This document shows, one piece after another, positions 31,738 through 40,955 of a stretch of 64,000 bases of DNA (position 1 is its first letter; every line of letters begins with the position of its first letter). The stretch lies in the NCBI GenBank assembly GCA_965222505.1, contig OZ244956.1, positions 2,914,001 through 2,978,000 on the forward strand, read 5' to 3'. This stretch comes from G965222505 sp965222505 (GTDB lineage Bacteria > Bacteroidota > Rhodothermia > Rhodothermales > DATKEJ01). The translations under genes were made by a program, and so were the position numbers. Under the pieces are notes generated by a model. That model was not told the origin of the DNA. It was given only the letters and a program-made list of their open reading frames with translations, and searched no databases.

Positions 31738-32766
31738 ATGAAGCATCTCCTCCACGTATGCGCGTATGCGCTTTTTGCCTTAATGCTCGTTCAGCCCCTG
31801 GCAGCCCAGGACATAGAAATGGTCCCGGCCCCGGACGACCGGCCCAGTCCGCTCCGCCTTTCGCGGGTGATGATGGATGATGGCACCTACGTCAAGGTTC
31901 ATTACAGTGCCCCACACAAACGGGACCGTGAAATCTTCGGCGGCCTGGTGCCCTATGATGAAGTCTGGCGTACAGCGGCCAACGAAGGCTCGGAAATCAC
32001 GTTTACGCAAGATGTCTATTTCGGCGATACCCGTGTAGCCGCCGGTACGTACACCCTGTTTACCAAGCCGGGTACCGAGACGTGGGATGTCATGCTCAAC
32101 GCCAAATTGCAACAGTCCGGTACAGGCGGCTATGATCCGGCCCTCAATGTGGCTACGGCGACCGTCCCCTCCCATACCATACCGACCACGTACGAAGCCT
32201 TTACCATCCGATTTGACAAGGTGACCGACGGCGCATACATGGTCCTGCTGTGGGAGAACACCAAGGTTAAGGTGCCCATCATGCGCATGGGGCATGACGG
32301 CTTTGGTCCGCGCCCCAGCCCAATGGCCCTGGCCCGCAAAACCCTCGACAACGACACCTATATCAAGGTCCATTACAGCTCGCCGCGTAAAAAAGGCCGT
32401 ACCATTTTCGGCGAGTTGGTACCCTTTGACAAGCTCTGGCGCACAGCGGCCAATGAAGCCTCTGAACTGACCGTCACCGGCGAAGTCTATTTCGGTGGGC
32501 AAGCCCTGGCGGCCGGCACCTACACCTTGATTACCATTCCCGGTGCCGAAACCTGGACGGTCATTCTCCATTCGGGCCGGATGCACAATGCCACCAACAA
32601 CTACAAGGAAGACATGGATGTGCTTCGGGTACAAGTGCCCGTCGAAATGATGGCGGACAAACAGTACGAAGCCTTCACCATCGCCCTGGAAGATGCCGAA
32701 GAGGGCACCGACCTTGCGTTCATGTGGGACCAAACGCGCGTGGTCGTTCCTGTGCGCCTGCCCTGA
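31738..32766 (+). CDS. Exported protein with two DUF2911 domains
   Basis: A cleavable signal peptide (MKHLLHVCAYALFALMLVQPLAAQ) is followed by two copies of DUF2911. Copy 1 spans about residues 37-180 (YVKVHYSAPHKRDREIFGGL, VWRTAANEGSEITF); copy 2 spans about 195-340 (YIKVHYSSPRKKGRTIFGEL, LWRTAANEASELTV). The domain is common in Bacteroidota; its function is not known. The tandem form suggests internal duplication. Confidence 0.85.
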   Translation: MKHLLHVCAYALFALMLVQPLAAQDIEMVPAPDDRPSPLRLSRVMMDDGTYVKVHYSAPHKRDREIFGGLVPYDEVWRTAANEGSEITFTQDVYFGDTRVAAGTYTLFTKPGTETWDVMLNAKLQQSGTGGYDPALNVATATVPSHTIPTTYEAFTIRFDKVTDGAYMVLLWENTKVKVPIMRMGHDGFGPRPSPMALARKTLDNDTYIKVHYSSPRKKGRTIFGELVPFDKLWRTAANEASELTVTGEVYFGGQALAAGTYTLITIPGAETWTVILHSGRMHNATNNYKEDMDVLRVQVPVEMMADKQYEAFTIALEDAEEGTDLAFMWDQTRVVVPVRLP

Positions 32767-32795
32767 TCGGCACGCCCTAACCGTTCCCACCCTCC

Positions 32796-35700
32796 ATGTA
32801 TCTCCAGAAACTCGAGCTCCACGGGTTCAAAAGCTTTGCGGATAAAACCGTCATTGATTTTGCCGAAGGTGTAACGGCCATCGTGGGACCCAACGGATGC
32901 GGCAAGTCGAACGTCATCGACGCGGTCCGTTGGGTATTGGGAGAGCAGCGGGTGCGGATCTTGCGCTCGGATCGCATGGAGAACGTCATCTTCAACGGAT
33001 CCGGCAAGCGCCGCAAGCCGTTGGGGCTGTCCGAGGTTTCACTGACGGTCGAAAACACACGGAACGTGTTGCCGACCGAGTTTACACAGGTACGCATTAC
33101 ACGTCGGCTGTATCGCTCGGGGCAATCCGAGTATCTGATGAACAATGTTCCGTGCCGGTTGCGGGACATTCAGGACCTGTTCATGGATACAGGGATGGGA
33201 GCCGGGGCCTACTCGGTCATCGAATTGAAGATGGTCGAGGACATCCTCTCGGAGAATGCCGATGACCGCCGCCGCCTGTTTGAGGAAGCGGCGGGCATCA
33301 CGAAGTATAAGCGGCGGCGTACCCAGGCCCTGCGAAAACTCAAAAACACCCAGGCCGATCTCACCCGGTTGCGCGATCTCGTAGATGAAATAGGGAAACG
33401 GGTCCGCCAATTGGAGCGGCAGGCAAAAAAAGCTGAACGCCACCAGGATTTGAGTACCGCGTTGCGGATACTGGCCTTGCAAGTGGCCCAGGCCGAATTT
33501 ACCCGGCTTGTACGGGAGCAAGGCATTCTCCAGCAGGAGCATCAAACCCTGTCTGACCGGCTCGAAGCCCTGACCATCCAACAGACCGCTGAAGAAGCGA
33601 AGCTCGAAGCCCAACGTACCATCCTGATTGAGCGCGAGCAGGCCTTGGCCGAGCATCAACGCACCCTCAACGCCCATCTGGATCACATGCGTCGGCTGGA
33701 GACCGACCGGCGGTTGGAACAGGAACGGATGGAGTCGGCCGAGCGCGGCCTGGTTCGGGCCGAGCGTGAGCAGACTGAATCCGAGGCCCGTCAGCAGGCC
33801 CTGGTCACCGAGGCAGACCAATTTGAAACCCAAATCGCAGAAACGGCACCCTCCGTCGAAACCGCACAGGCAGAACGTGCCGTGGCCCGGCAAGCACGGG
33901 ATGTGGCCCAGGCCCACGTGAACAAGCAACGGGCTGTGGTACAGGGTTTGCGGCGTAGCGAACAGCAGCGCCAGACAGAGGTCAACGTCCGGCAAAATGC
34001 GCTGGACCGGATCAAGAACCGGATCGAACTGTTGGGCGAGGAGCGCCAGCGTAACGACCAACGCATTCAGGCGCTACAGACCGGCCATGCCGATGTGCAG
34101 GTCCGTCTGGAGGCCGCTGAGGCGGAACGTGCTACAGCCCAGGCGCAGGTCGAACAGGCCGAAGCCGAGTTACATGCTGCTGAAACCCGCAGCCAGACCC
34201 TTCAAACGGCGCTACAAAAAGCCCAGGCGGATCAGCGGGCCAAAGAACGGCAGCGGGATGCCGTTGTGGCAGAGGTCCATTTACTGGAAGACCTCATCAA
34301 CAGCTATGCCGAGGCAGGAGCCGCCGTCCAATATTTGGCCGCCCATACAGAATGGACCGCTTCCGCCCCGCGTACCGTCATGGACCTTTTCACCTGCGCC
34401 GAAGCCGACCGGAGGGCAGTTGAAGCCGCTCTAGGGCCATATGCCGATTGCTTTGTCGTACCAACAGCCGCCGACGTTGAGGCGGCACAGCATTACCTCC
34501 GAACTGAACAAAAAGGACGAGCAGGCTTTATCGTTCTGGATCGGCTTCCTACGCCGGGGATATTTCCTACGCCGTCTGGGGCTGTTGCGCTGATCGACCG
34601 GGTACAGTTTGGAACGTCTGCGCTGGCTCCACTCGCAGAAACCCTGTTTAACGGGTGTTACCTCGCAGCGTCCTGGGTAGCGGCACAAGCCCTTGCGACG
34701 ACCCATGCCGATACCCACCCAGCAGCCCGATATATCATGTCAACCGGAGAGTGGGTGGATGCGCAGGGGCGGATGTATGCCGGGGACGGCCAGGAGGATG
34801 CCTCCCCTGTGGTGCGCCGGCTGGCGCAGCGGGCGCGGTTGGCCCGGCTCAATGAACAGGCCCAGGAACTGGAATCGTGGCTCAATGAACAGGCCCAGGC
34901 TTTGGCCGAGATGGAAACGGCGCTGAAGGCTGTACCCCTTGCGGATTTACGGCTGGCGCTGCGGGATGCCGAACGGACTCTGGCCCAGGCTATGCAGGCC
35001 CATGCACAGGTCCGGTTTGAACAACAACGCATTGGTCAGGACGAGGCCCAACTCACGGAACGCCAAGAAGCCATCGCCACATTGGTCTTCAATGATGAGG
35101 CCGAAGTTGAGCGCCTCACCCAGGTCCTGGCTGAAACACAGATGGCGCAGCGCACACTTGAAACCGAACGGGCAGCCGCCGAGACCGCATTGGATACAGC
35201 GGATGCCGCGAGCCGGGATACGCTAACGGCTTTCGGCGAAGCCAACGTCGTTGCGTTGCAAGCCCAGAACGCATTCGATAACCTGAAACGGGACCTGGCC
35301 CGTAACCGCACCGACCAAAAGGTGCTGGCCTTGCGGGCCGAGCAACGGGCTGAGGAGGTCGTGGCCTTGCAGGAGAGCTTGCAAGCAGCGCAGGATCGGC
35401 AGATAGAACTGAACCGGAAGCTGGAAGAAACCTATATCGAAAAAGCCAACCTCGATGAGGGGGTACGCAAAGCCGAAACAGCGGTCGTTGACGTCAAATC
35501 AGCCCTGGCTGATCTGGATCTGGTCTTGCGTGAAGTCCGGCGTCTGCGTGAACAAACCCTGCGTGAGGAAGGCACCCGCACGGCCCGGCTGGTCGAGATT
35601 CAGACCCGGCTGGCCGATCTCATGGAACGCACCGAAACCGAGCTGGAATGCCAGTTGCCCGATCCTGAAATCGACGTACCGCCCGATTTCGATGTGGTCT

Positions 35701-36371
35701 GGGCACGGGGTGAAATCAACCAACTCCGCCAACGGATTCGGAACCTGGGGGCGGTGAATGCCCTGGCCCTCGAATCCTATGAGGAAGAGAAAACCCGGCT
35801 GGATTTCCTGCAAACCCAACAGCGGGACCTGGAGCAGGCTGAGGCCACGTTGCTGGATACCATCGAGGAAATTAACACCACTGCTGCTGAACGCTTTCGG
35901 ACGACCTTTACCCAGGTGCAACAGCACTTCGGCACTCTGTTTGAGACCCTGTTCGGCGAAGGGGCCAAGGCCAGCGTCGTGCTGGGTGGCGAAGGCGATC
36001 CGCTGGAAGATCCAATAGAAATATTTGCCCGGCCCAGCGGGAAAAAGAACAGCACCATTGCCCAGCTTTCCGGTGGCGAAAAGACCCTGACGGCCACGGC
36101 ATTGCTGTTTGCCATTTACCTCGTCAAGCCCAGCCCATTTTGCATCCTCGATGAAGTAGACGCCCCGCTTGACGATGCCAACATCGGTCGGTTCATGAAA
36201 CTCATCCGGCAATTTGCCGACGACATCCAGTTCATCCTGGTAACCCACAACAAACTCACGATGGAAGCCGCCGACCGCATGTACGGCGTGACCATGCAAG
36301 AAGCCGGTGTGTCGAGTGTGGTCGGGGTGCGCTTTGATGAGGTTGAAGCCGAGGAAAACGTAACCGTGTAA
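32796..36371 (+). CDS. smc: Chromosome segregation ATPase SMC
   Basis: The 1191 residues start with Walker A GPNGCGKSNVIDAVRWVLGE at about 33-52. Two long coiled coils rich in Glu, Gln, Ala and Arg flank a hinge around residues 500-650 (YAEAGAAVQYLAAHTEW to AAQALATTHADTHPA). The C-terminal head has the signature LSGGEKTLTATALLFAIY and Walker B PFCILDEVDAPLDDAN. It works with ScpA/ScpB as condensin to organise the nucleoid. Confidence 0.97.
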   Translation: MYLQKLELHGFKSFADKTVIDFAEGVTAIVGPNGCGKSNVIDAVRWVLGEQRVRILRSDRMENVIFNGSGKRRKPLGLSEVSLTVENTRNVLPTEFTQVRITRRLYRSGQSEYLMNNVPCRLRDIQDLFMDTGMGAGAYSVIELKMVEDILSENADDRRRLFEEAAGITKYKRRRTQALRKLKNTQADLTRLRDLVDEIGKRVRQLERQAKKAERHQDLSTALRILALQVAQAEFTRLVREQGILQQEHQTLSDRLEALTIQQTAEEAKLEAQRTILIEREQALAEHQRTLNAHLDHMRRLETDRRLEQERMESAERGLVRAEREQTESEARQQALVTEADQFETQIAETAPSVETAQAERAVARQARDVAQAHVNKQRAVVQGLRRSEQQRQTEVNVRQNALDRIKNRIELLGEERQRNDQRIQALQTGHADVQVRLEAAEAERATAQAQVEQAEAELHAAETRSQTLQTALQKAQADQRAKERQRDAVVAEVHLLEDLINSYAEAGAAVQYLAAHTEWTASAPRTVMDLFTCAEADRRAVEAALGPYADCFVVPTAADVEAAQHYLRTEQKGRAGFIVLDRLPTPGIFPTPSGAVALIDRVQFGTSALAPLAETLFNGCYLAASWVAAQALATTHADTHPAARYIMSTGEWVDAQGRMYAGDGQEDASPVVRRLAQRARLARLNEQAQELESWLNEQAQALAEMETALKAVPLADLRLALRDAERTLAQAMQAHAQVRFEQQRIGQDEAQLTERQEAIATLVFNDEAEVERLTQVLAETQMAQRTLETERAAAETALDTADAASRDTLTAFGEANVVALQAQNAFDNLKRDLARNRTDQKVLALRAEQRAEEVVALQESLQAAQDRQIELNRKLEETYIEKANLDEGVRKAETAVVDVKSALADLDLVLREVRRLREQTLREEGTRTARLVEIQTRLADLMERTETELECQLPDPEIDVPPDFDVVWARGEINQLRQRIRNLGAVNALALESYEEEKTRLDFLQTQQRDLEQAEATLLDTIEEINTTAAERFRTTFTQVQQHFGTLFETLFGEGAKASVVLGGEGDPLEDPIEIFARPSGKKNSTIAQLSGGEKTLTATALLFAIYLVKPSPFCILDEVDAPLDDANIGRFMKLIRQFADDIQFILVTHNKLTMEAADRMYGVTMQEAGVSSVVGVRFDEVEAEENVTV

Positions 36372-36376
36372 GGTGA

Positions 36377-36525
36377 AGTGCGGGGTGCGACTCAGGCCCA
36401 AAGGAACGGCTTTTTCCTAATCAACAGGCAGATCCTCAGCAATCATAAGGAGAAGGCTAGGAACCCACCATAGCGCATAAAAATCCAACTTCTCCGCACC
36501 CCGCACCCCGCACCCCGCACCCCGC
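36377..36525. repeat. Complementary GC-rich arms with a 7-bp tandem repeat
   Basis: AGTGCGGGGTGCG (36377-36389) can pair with a run of CCGCACC units (four, 36494-36525), separated by about 105 bp. It lies between the convergent smc and glnA genes and could serve as a shared terminator. Confidence 0.65.
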
Positions 36526-36561
36526 AGGAACGGACGGTTTGCGCGATAACGGATTGCGCGG

Positions 36562-37989
36562 CTAGATGTCGTGGTACAGCGCGAACTCGTAGGGATGCGG
36601 CCGCAGGTTGATGCCGTCGATTTCGACCTTTCGTTTATATTCGATGTAGGCTTCAATGAGGTCCGGTGTGAAAACACCGCCTTCGAGGAGGAAGTCGTGG
36701 TCGGCTTCCAGGGCATCGATGGCTTCTTTGAGGTTGCCCGGGGTTTGGGCAATGTGTGCTTTCTCTGCCGGGGGCATCTCGTAGATGTCCTTATCGACGG
36801 GTTCCGGCGGCATGATTTTGTTTTTGATCCCGTCGAGGCCAGCCATCAGCATGGCAGAGAAGGCCAGGTACGGGTTGGCCGCGGGGTCCGGGGCGCGGAA
36901 CTCCATCCGGCGGGCTTTGGGGCTCGACGAGTAGGTAGGGATTCGGACGCAGGCGCTTCGGTTGCGTTGGCTGTAGACCAGGTTGATCGGGGCTTCATAG
37001 CCTGGTACTAGGCGTTTGTAGGAGTTCGTTGTTGGGGCGCAGAAAGCCAGCAGGGCCGGGGCATGTTTCAGGACGCCGCCGATGTAGTGGATACACATGT
37101 CCGAGAGGAGCGCGTAGCCTTCCTTGTCGTAAAACAGCGGCTTATCTCCATCCCAGAGGCTCATGTGTACGTGCATCCCGGAGCCATTGTCCTTAAAGAT
37201 CGGCTTCGGCATGAAGGTGGCGCACAGGCCGTTTTGGAAGGCCACATTACGGATGATGTACTTGTACTTCTGGATATCGTCCGCAATCTTGAGCAGCGTA
37301 TCGAAGCGCAGGTCGATCTCGGCCTGACCGGCTCCGCCGACCTCGTGGTGCTGGACTTCTACCGTGAGGCCACAGTCGATCAGTGTCAACATCATTTCGG
37401 TACGCACATCCTGAAGTTGGTCGGCAGGCGGACAGGGGAAGTAGCCGCCTTTCATGCGCATTTTGTAGCCGAGGTTGCCGCCTTCGTCGGCACCAGTGTT
37501 CCAGGAGGCTTCGCGGGAGTCAATTTGGTAGTAGCTATGGTTCGGGCCTTCGCTGTAGCGTAGGTCATCAAATAGATAAAATTCTGCTTCGGGGCCAAAG
37601 TAGGCTTCACCGGCGATGCCGGTGGACTTCAGGTAATTTTCTGCCTTAATGGCCACGTAGCGCGGATCACGAGAATATCGGTCCCGCGTGATGGGGTCTT
37701 CGATGCTGCATAACACATTCAGGGTAGGGACATCGTAGAACGGATCCATGAAGGCGGTGCTCGGGTCCGGGATCAGCAGCATGTCGGACTGGTCAATGGT
37801 CTGGAAACCACGGACCGAGGAGCCATCGAAGCCGAGGCCGTCCTCGAACATGTCCTCGCTAAATTCCTGGATCGGTACGGAAAAGTGTTGCCAGGCGCCA
37901 AACAGGTCCGTAAACCGGAAATCAATCACCTTTGCCCCATTTTCCTTGGCAAAAGCAACAACGTCTTTCGGGGTCATGAAAAACCTCAA
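36562..37989 (-). CDS. glnA: Glutamine synthetase, type I
   Basis: This 475-residue enzyme makes glutamine from glutamate, ammonia and ATP. Motifs: the latch/Asp loop GLGFDGSSVRGF, metal ligands in GPEAEFYLFD, HHEVGGAGQAEIDLRF, FKDNGSGMHVHMSLWDG, and NRSACVRIPTY. The region DIYEMPPAEK corresponds to the adenylylation loop and keeps a Tyr, but modification is not proven. The start may be the second Met (MTPKDVVAF, 4 codons in). An Lrp/AsnC gene lies upstream, with a 22-bp tandem repeat between. Confidence 0.96.
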   Translation of the reverse strand: MRFFMTPKDVVAFAKENGAKVIDFRFTDLFGAWQHFSVPIQEFSEDMFEDGLGFDGSSVRGFQTIDQSDMLLIPDPSTAFMDPFYDVPTLNVLCSIEDPITRDRYSRDPRYVAIKAENYLKSTGIAGEAYFGPEAEFYLFDDLRYSEGPNHSYYQIDSREASWNTGADEGGNLGYKMRMKGGYFPCPPADQLQDVRTEMMLTLIDCGLTVEVQHHEVGGAGQAEIDLRFDTLLKIADDIQKYKYIIRNVAFQNGLCATFMPKPIFKDNGSGMHVHMSLWDGDKPLFYDKEGYALLSDMCIHYIGGVLKHAPALLAFCAPTTNSYKRLVPGYEAPINLVYSQRNRSACVRIPTYSSSPKARRMEFRAPDPAANPYLAFSAMLMAGLDGIKNKIMPPEPVDKDIYEMPPAEKAHIAQTPGNLKEAIDALEADHDFLLEGGVFTPDLIEAYIEYKRKVEIDGINLRPHPYEFALYHDI

Positions 37990-38019
37990 AAATTAGAGTA
38001 ATGAACAGAGACAAAAAGC

Positions 38020-38085
38020 AAACCGATAGGTTCACGCAAGTAAACCGATAGGTTCACGCAAGTAAACCGATAGGTTCACGCGAGT
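38020..38085. repeat. Three tandem copies of a 22-bp repeat in the glnA leader
   Basis: The unit AAACCGATAGGTTCACGCAAGT occurs at 38020-38041, 38042-38063 and 38064-38085; the last copy has one change. The repeat contains GGTT...AACC half-palindromes. The same unit appears in the rpoB-rpoC gap. There are no spacers, so it is not a CRISPR. Confidence 0.9.
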
Positions 38086-38263
38086 AAACAGGGGGTACCG
38101 AGACCGCCGGGGCAGGGTAAAACCACAGGCTCACACGGTTGCCTTCCTAAACAGGCAAAGGAATGATAAGGTATAATAATATTAATAACTACCGAAGATC
38201 ACCAATAAAATTAATTCAAATCAGAAGAAATGCTAAAATAAATAAGAAAGACCTTGTAGATCG

Positions 38264-38749
38264 CTAGTCTTCAGGGGTATAGAGATTCATGGGGGCGATG
38301 GGAACGGCCCGTTCTTCCTTGTAGGTACTCAGGACGAGGCTGGTGGAGGTGGTGCGTACGCCCGTCCATTGCTGAAGTTGGGCGAGGAGTTTTTCAAGGG
38401 CCGAGGTGTTGCGCACGCGGGCTTTGACGATGTGGGAGCCATCTCCGGTAATGGAGTGGACCTCCTGGATCTCGTGAAAGGCGATTGCGCGTTCAATGAA
38501 GGCCGGGTAGTTGTCCGAGCCATCTATGCTGACCCGGATGAAGGCCGTGACATCGAGGTTGAGCCGTTTGGCATTGAGGACGGCGTGATAGCCTTCAATG
38601 ACCCCGCGTTCTTCGAGTTTGCGCATGCGTTCACTCACCGAGGGCACCGAGAGGCCGACGTCCTCTGCAATTTTGTTTCGTTTGATGCGGCCCCGGGCCT
38701 GGAGCAGGTTGAGGATTTGAACGTCGATCTCATCAATTTTTTCAGTCAT
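38264..38749 (-). CDS. Lrp/AsnC family transcriptional regulator
   Basis: The 161 residues have an N-terminal winged HTH (IDVQILNLLQARGRIKRNKIAEDVGLSVPSVSERMRKLEERGVIEGY) and a C-terminal RAM/AsnC ligand domain (FIRVSIDG, then HSITGDGSHIVKARV). Such proteins sense amino acids and form octamers. It lies upstream of glnA on the same strand, which makes nitrogen or amino-acid control of glnA a reasonable guess. Confidence 0.93.
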   Translation of the reverse strand: MTEKIDEIDVQILNLLQARGRIKRNKIAEDVGLSVPSVSERMRKLEERGVIEGYHAVLNAKRLNLDVTAFIRVSIDGSDNYPAFIERAIAFHEIQEVHSITGDGSHIVKARVRNTSALEKLLAQLQQWTGVRTTSTSLVLSTYKEERAVPIAPMNLYTPED

Positions 38750-38849
38750 ATCCGTATAGTTTAGGCGTTTTCGACAAGCTACGCCCTAAAGTATGTGAGT
38801 ATCAACGATTCGACTAAAAAAATACGGACAGGCTTGTGGGGAGGTTCAG

Positions 38850-39347
38850 TCATTCATTCAGATTTGACGGGTTGTACCGGTGGGTGGGGTTTTCATGCGG
38901 GACTGAATATCGTATTTTAGAATTTGACCGTCGGGCCCGTAGCTCAGCGGTTAGAGCAGCGGACTCAAGTTCGCAAAGCCTACGTGATGACCTCGGGTTG
39001 TGTACTTCGGCATGACAGTTAAGGCAGAGGAGCTCACATTTATGAGCTTCTTGCACCAGCCTTATCCAGGAATTGTTTGAACACCTTCTGATGTCGAGTT
39101 GAAAAGACTTTGTTGAAGGGTCTATATGATGAAAGCAAAGTGCCGCAACGTTTTTAAAGTAGCCGCAACGAGCGCAACATCCTCCCTTCATTGCTATCAA
39201 CTCTAGTTTGCGCTTATAGCCTCGGCGTTGCTGGGAAGAATAATCTTGATGCTTATTGTTTGTGCAAGCATTCTTGCATTTCAAAGAGCAAAATTTTCTC
39301 TGCCTCCCTGTCAGGGCTCGATTGCAAATGATGCATTGACTAGTCAT
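38850..39347 (-). CDS. HNH endonuclease antisense to the tRNA intron
   Basis: The 165 residues hold an N-terminal CIIC...FCSLKC zinc motif. The HNH core reads GGCCARCGYFKNVAALCFHH followed by IDP and LLCLNCHAEVHNPR, with Cys pairs CARC and CLNC. The enzyme probably nicks or cuts DNA, and the context suggests a homing function for the intron. It is encoded on the strand opposite to the intron RNA. The start (39347) is inside the intron, but the last ~39 residues read across the 5' tRNA exon in antisense and beyond it, so the native C-terminus may have been shorter (ending after HNP). Confidence 0.8.
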   Translation of the reverse strand: MTSQCIICNRALTGRQRKFCSLKCKNACTNNKHQDYSSQQRRGYKRKLELIAMKGGCCARCGYFKNVAALCFHHIDPSTKSFQLDIRRCSNNSWIRLVQEAHKCELLCLNCHAEVHNPRSSRRLCELESAALTAELRARRSNSKIRYSVPHENPTHRYNPSNLNE

Positions 39348-39661
39348 ATGGCTTTCCGAAATAGGGTTGCTCTTATGTTAGAACATATGAGTCCTGAAAG
39401 CAATCATGATTTTAATGTGCTCTTAGCATTTGAGTAGAATCTGTCAAAGTCGGGGAAGGCTAAGTCCAATGCCGATGTTGCATCGGCAAGGATATGCTAA
39501 TCCCGAGCCAAATCAATCTATTTGGATTGAGAGGTGTAGAGACTGAACGGCGGACACGTAAAGTGAAGAGACAGTCCAGACCACAAACCCGAAAGGGGCG
39601 GTGAAAACCGTAGCGGGTACGCATAATCCGTTGGTCGTAGGTTCGAATCCTACCGGGCCCA
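38933..39661 (+). tRNA. tRNA with CAT anticodon (best fit tRNA-Ile2), split by an intron
   Basis: Exon 1 is 38933-38965 and exon 2 is 39622-39661. Joined they give a 73-nt cloverleaf with acceptor GGGCCCG/CGGGCCC, D arm GCTC-GAGC, anticodon stem-loop GCGGA-CTCATAA-TCCGT, and T arm GTAGG-TTCGAAT-CCTAC. The GACTCATAATC context matches lysidine-modified tRNA-Ile(CAU) better than elongator Met. The first base pair is G-C, so it is not the initiator. The cut is between U33 and C34. Confidence 0.85.
38966..39621 (+). ncRNA. Group I intron in the tRNA anticodon loop (656 nt)
   Basis: The 5' exon ends in U and the intron ends in G, as group I introns require. The conserved R-like sequence GAGACTGAACGG (39539-39550) and S-like AAGAGACAGTCC (39566-39577) are present, with P7 formed by GACTG (39541-39545) and CAGTC (39572-39576). 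Near the 3' end are two GNRA-capped stems: CCC-GAAA-GGG and CGGT-GAAA-ACCG. AGTTCGC just inside the 5' end can pair with the exon GCGGACT as P1. The peripheral insertion carries the antisense HNH gene. Confidence 0.85.
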
Positions 39662-39880
39662 CAACGGCTTCCTGCGCGAGGGAAGCATAAAATTAGGCTG
39701 GGGCGTTGGAAGATTTGGGAAATACCCCTACCTTTCCGCCCCACCTCATGCAAATCGGGCGGATCAAAGCACCTGTGCGTACCGTATGCTTCCGTCCATC
39801 TGCACCGTACCGTCGCCCGCACACGCGCAACGCCGTACATCAGCTTCTGTAGCCTTCACGGTTTCGATTGATTCCATTCA

Positions 39881-40795
39881 ATGCTGGACTTTCTAAAGCA
39901 CATTCTTCAGAACACCCCGCACGTCCTGACGGTACTGGTGGTGAACGAAAATAGCCTCGAAGACCCGCTTCAATATCAGGTTAGGCCGCGTCAGTTACGG
40001 TATACGTTGATCGGGACGCTTTCGGGTGTTGCGCTGGTGGTTTTCCTGCTTTTGGTGCTTACACCCATCATTGAGTGGTTGCCGGGCCGGAGCATGGAAG
40101 AAGTGCGGTCCAATGCACGCCGGACGGCTTTGCGTATTGCTAGTCTGGAAGATTCATTGGCGGTGCAGCAAGCGTACATTGTGCAGCTTTCGGAAGTCCT
40201 GGTCGGTGGCGAGTTGAATTTGGCGGCTGAGGTTGGTAGTGCCGAGGGGATACCATCGATTGGTGAGCCTGTAGACCCTTCGTATGTAGAATCCGTTTTG
40301 CCTTCCGAGGATTGGAGTGACCACGCGCAGCCCGCCTTGCCAGTAGAGCGCATGCCGGCTGTGGCGTACGTATCGGTCAATCCTGATCTGGCTACGCGTG
40401 GGTATTTGTCGAGCTTGCGTTTGCCGTTTATGTCGCCGGTTGATGGCGGATTGATCACGCGTGGATTCAATGCCCAGATCGGGCACTACGCAGTAGACAT
40501 TGCGGTGCAACAGGGGACCAATGTACGTTCCGTTGGCGACGGCTACGTGATCTTTGCCGATTGGACGTACAGCACCGGATTTGTGATTGCCATCCACCAT
40601 GCAGATGGCTATGTTACAGTATACAAGCACAACCAGCGGCTGTTGAAACAGGTGGGAGACCGGGTACGAGACCGGGAAACCATTGCCATCAGCGGTAACA
40701 CCGGCGAGGTCACCACCGGCCCGCACATTCATTTTGAACTCTGGCATGAAGGACTGGCCCAGGACCCGAAACAGTTCTTCATCGACATCAGGTAA
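39881..40795 (+). CDS. M23 family peptidoglycan endopeptidase, membrane-anchored
   Basis: The 304 residues have one N-terminal membrane helix (TLIGTLSGVALVVFLLLVLTP), a short coiled-coil-like stretch, then a LytM/M23 domain from about residue 185. Zinc ligands lie in IGHYAVDIAV (H-x3-D) and TTGPHIHFELW (HxH). It probably trims cell-wall cross-links. It is directly upstream of bactofilin, the same pairing as bactofilin/M23 shape-control modules in other bacteria. Confidence 0.9.
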   Translation: MLDFLKHILQNTPHVLTVLVVNENSLEDPLQYQVRPRQLRYTLIGTLSGVALVVFLLLVLTPIIEWLPGRSMEEVRSNARRTALRIASLEDSLAVQQAYIVQLSEVLVGGELNLAAEVGSAEGIPSIGEPVDPSYVESVLPSEDWSDHAQPALPVERMPAVAYVSVNPDLATRGYLSSLRLPFMSPVDGGLITRGFNAQIGHYAVDIAVQQGTNVRSVGDGYVIFADWTYSTGFVIAIHHADGYVTVYKHNQRLLKQVGDRVRDRETIAISGNTGEVTTGPHIHFELWHEGLAQDPKQFFIDIR

Positions 40796-40802
40796 CATAT
40801 TT

Positions 40803-40898
40803 ACTGATGTTACGCTGCTTGTCGTTGATCTTGTACATTTACAAAGTCGAATGGGCCAATACAAGGTCGAATGGGCCAAGACGGCGTAACATGACCTA
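40803..40898 (+). repeat. Palindromic dispersed element, copy B (96 bp)
   Basis: The same ends as copy A, with an internal duplication of about 20 bp (GTCGAATGGGCCAA occurs twice). It lies between the M23 peptidase and bactofilin genes. Confidence 0.85.
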
Positions 40899-40955
40899 TT
40901 TAATCATTATCCGGAGGAAAACCTCCGAATCACCCGAACAACAGACAGGTTTACT

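Noticed and set aside
38020..38085. CRISPR-like regular repeat
   Set aside because: The units abut directly with no spacers, and no cas genes are present.
39228..39437. 69-codon sense frame inside the intron as a homing endonuclease
   Set aside because: It is antisense to the HNH core and has no endonuclease motif.
38933..39661. Reading the CAT tRNA as initiator or elongator Met
   Set aside because: The first pair is G-C, not the initiator mismatch, and the GACTCATAATC anticodon arm fits tRNA-Ile2; elongator Met is not fully excluded.
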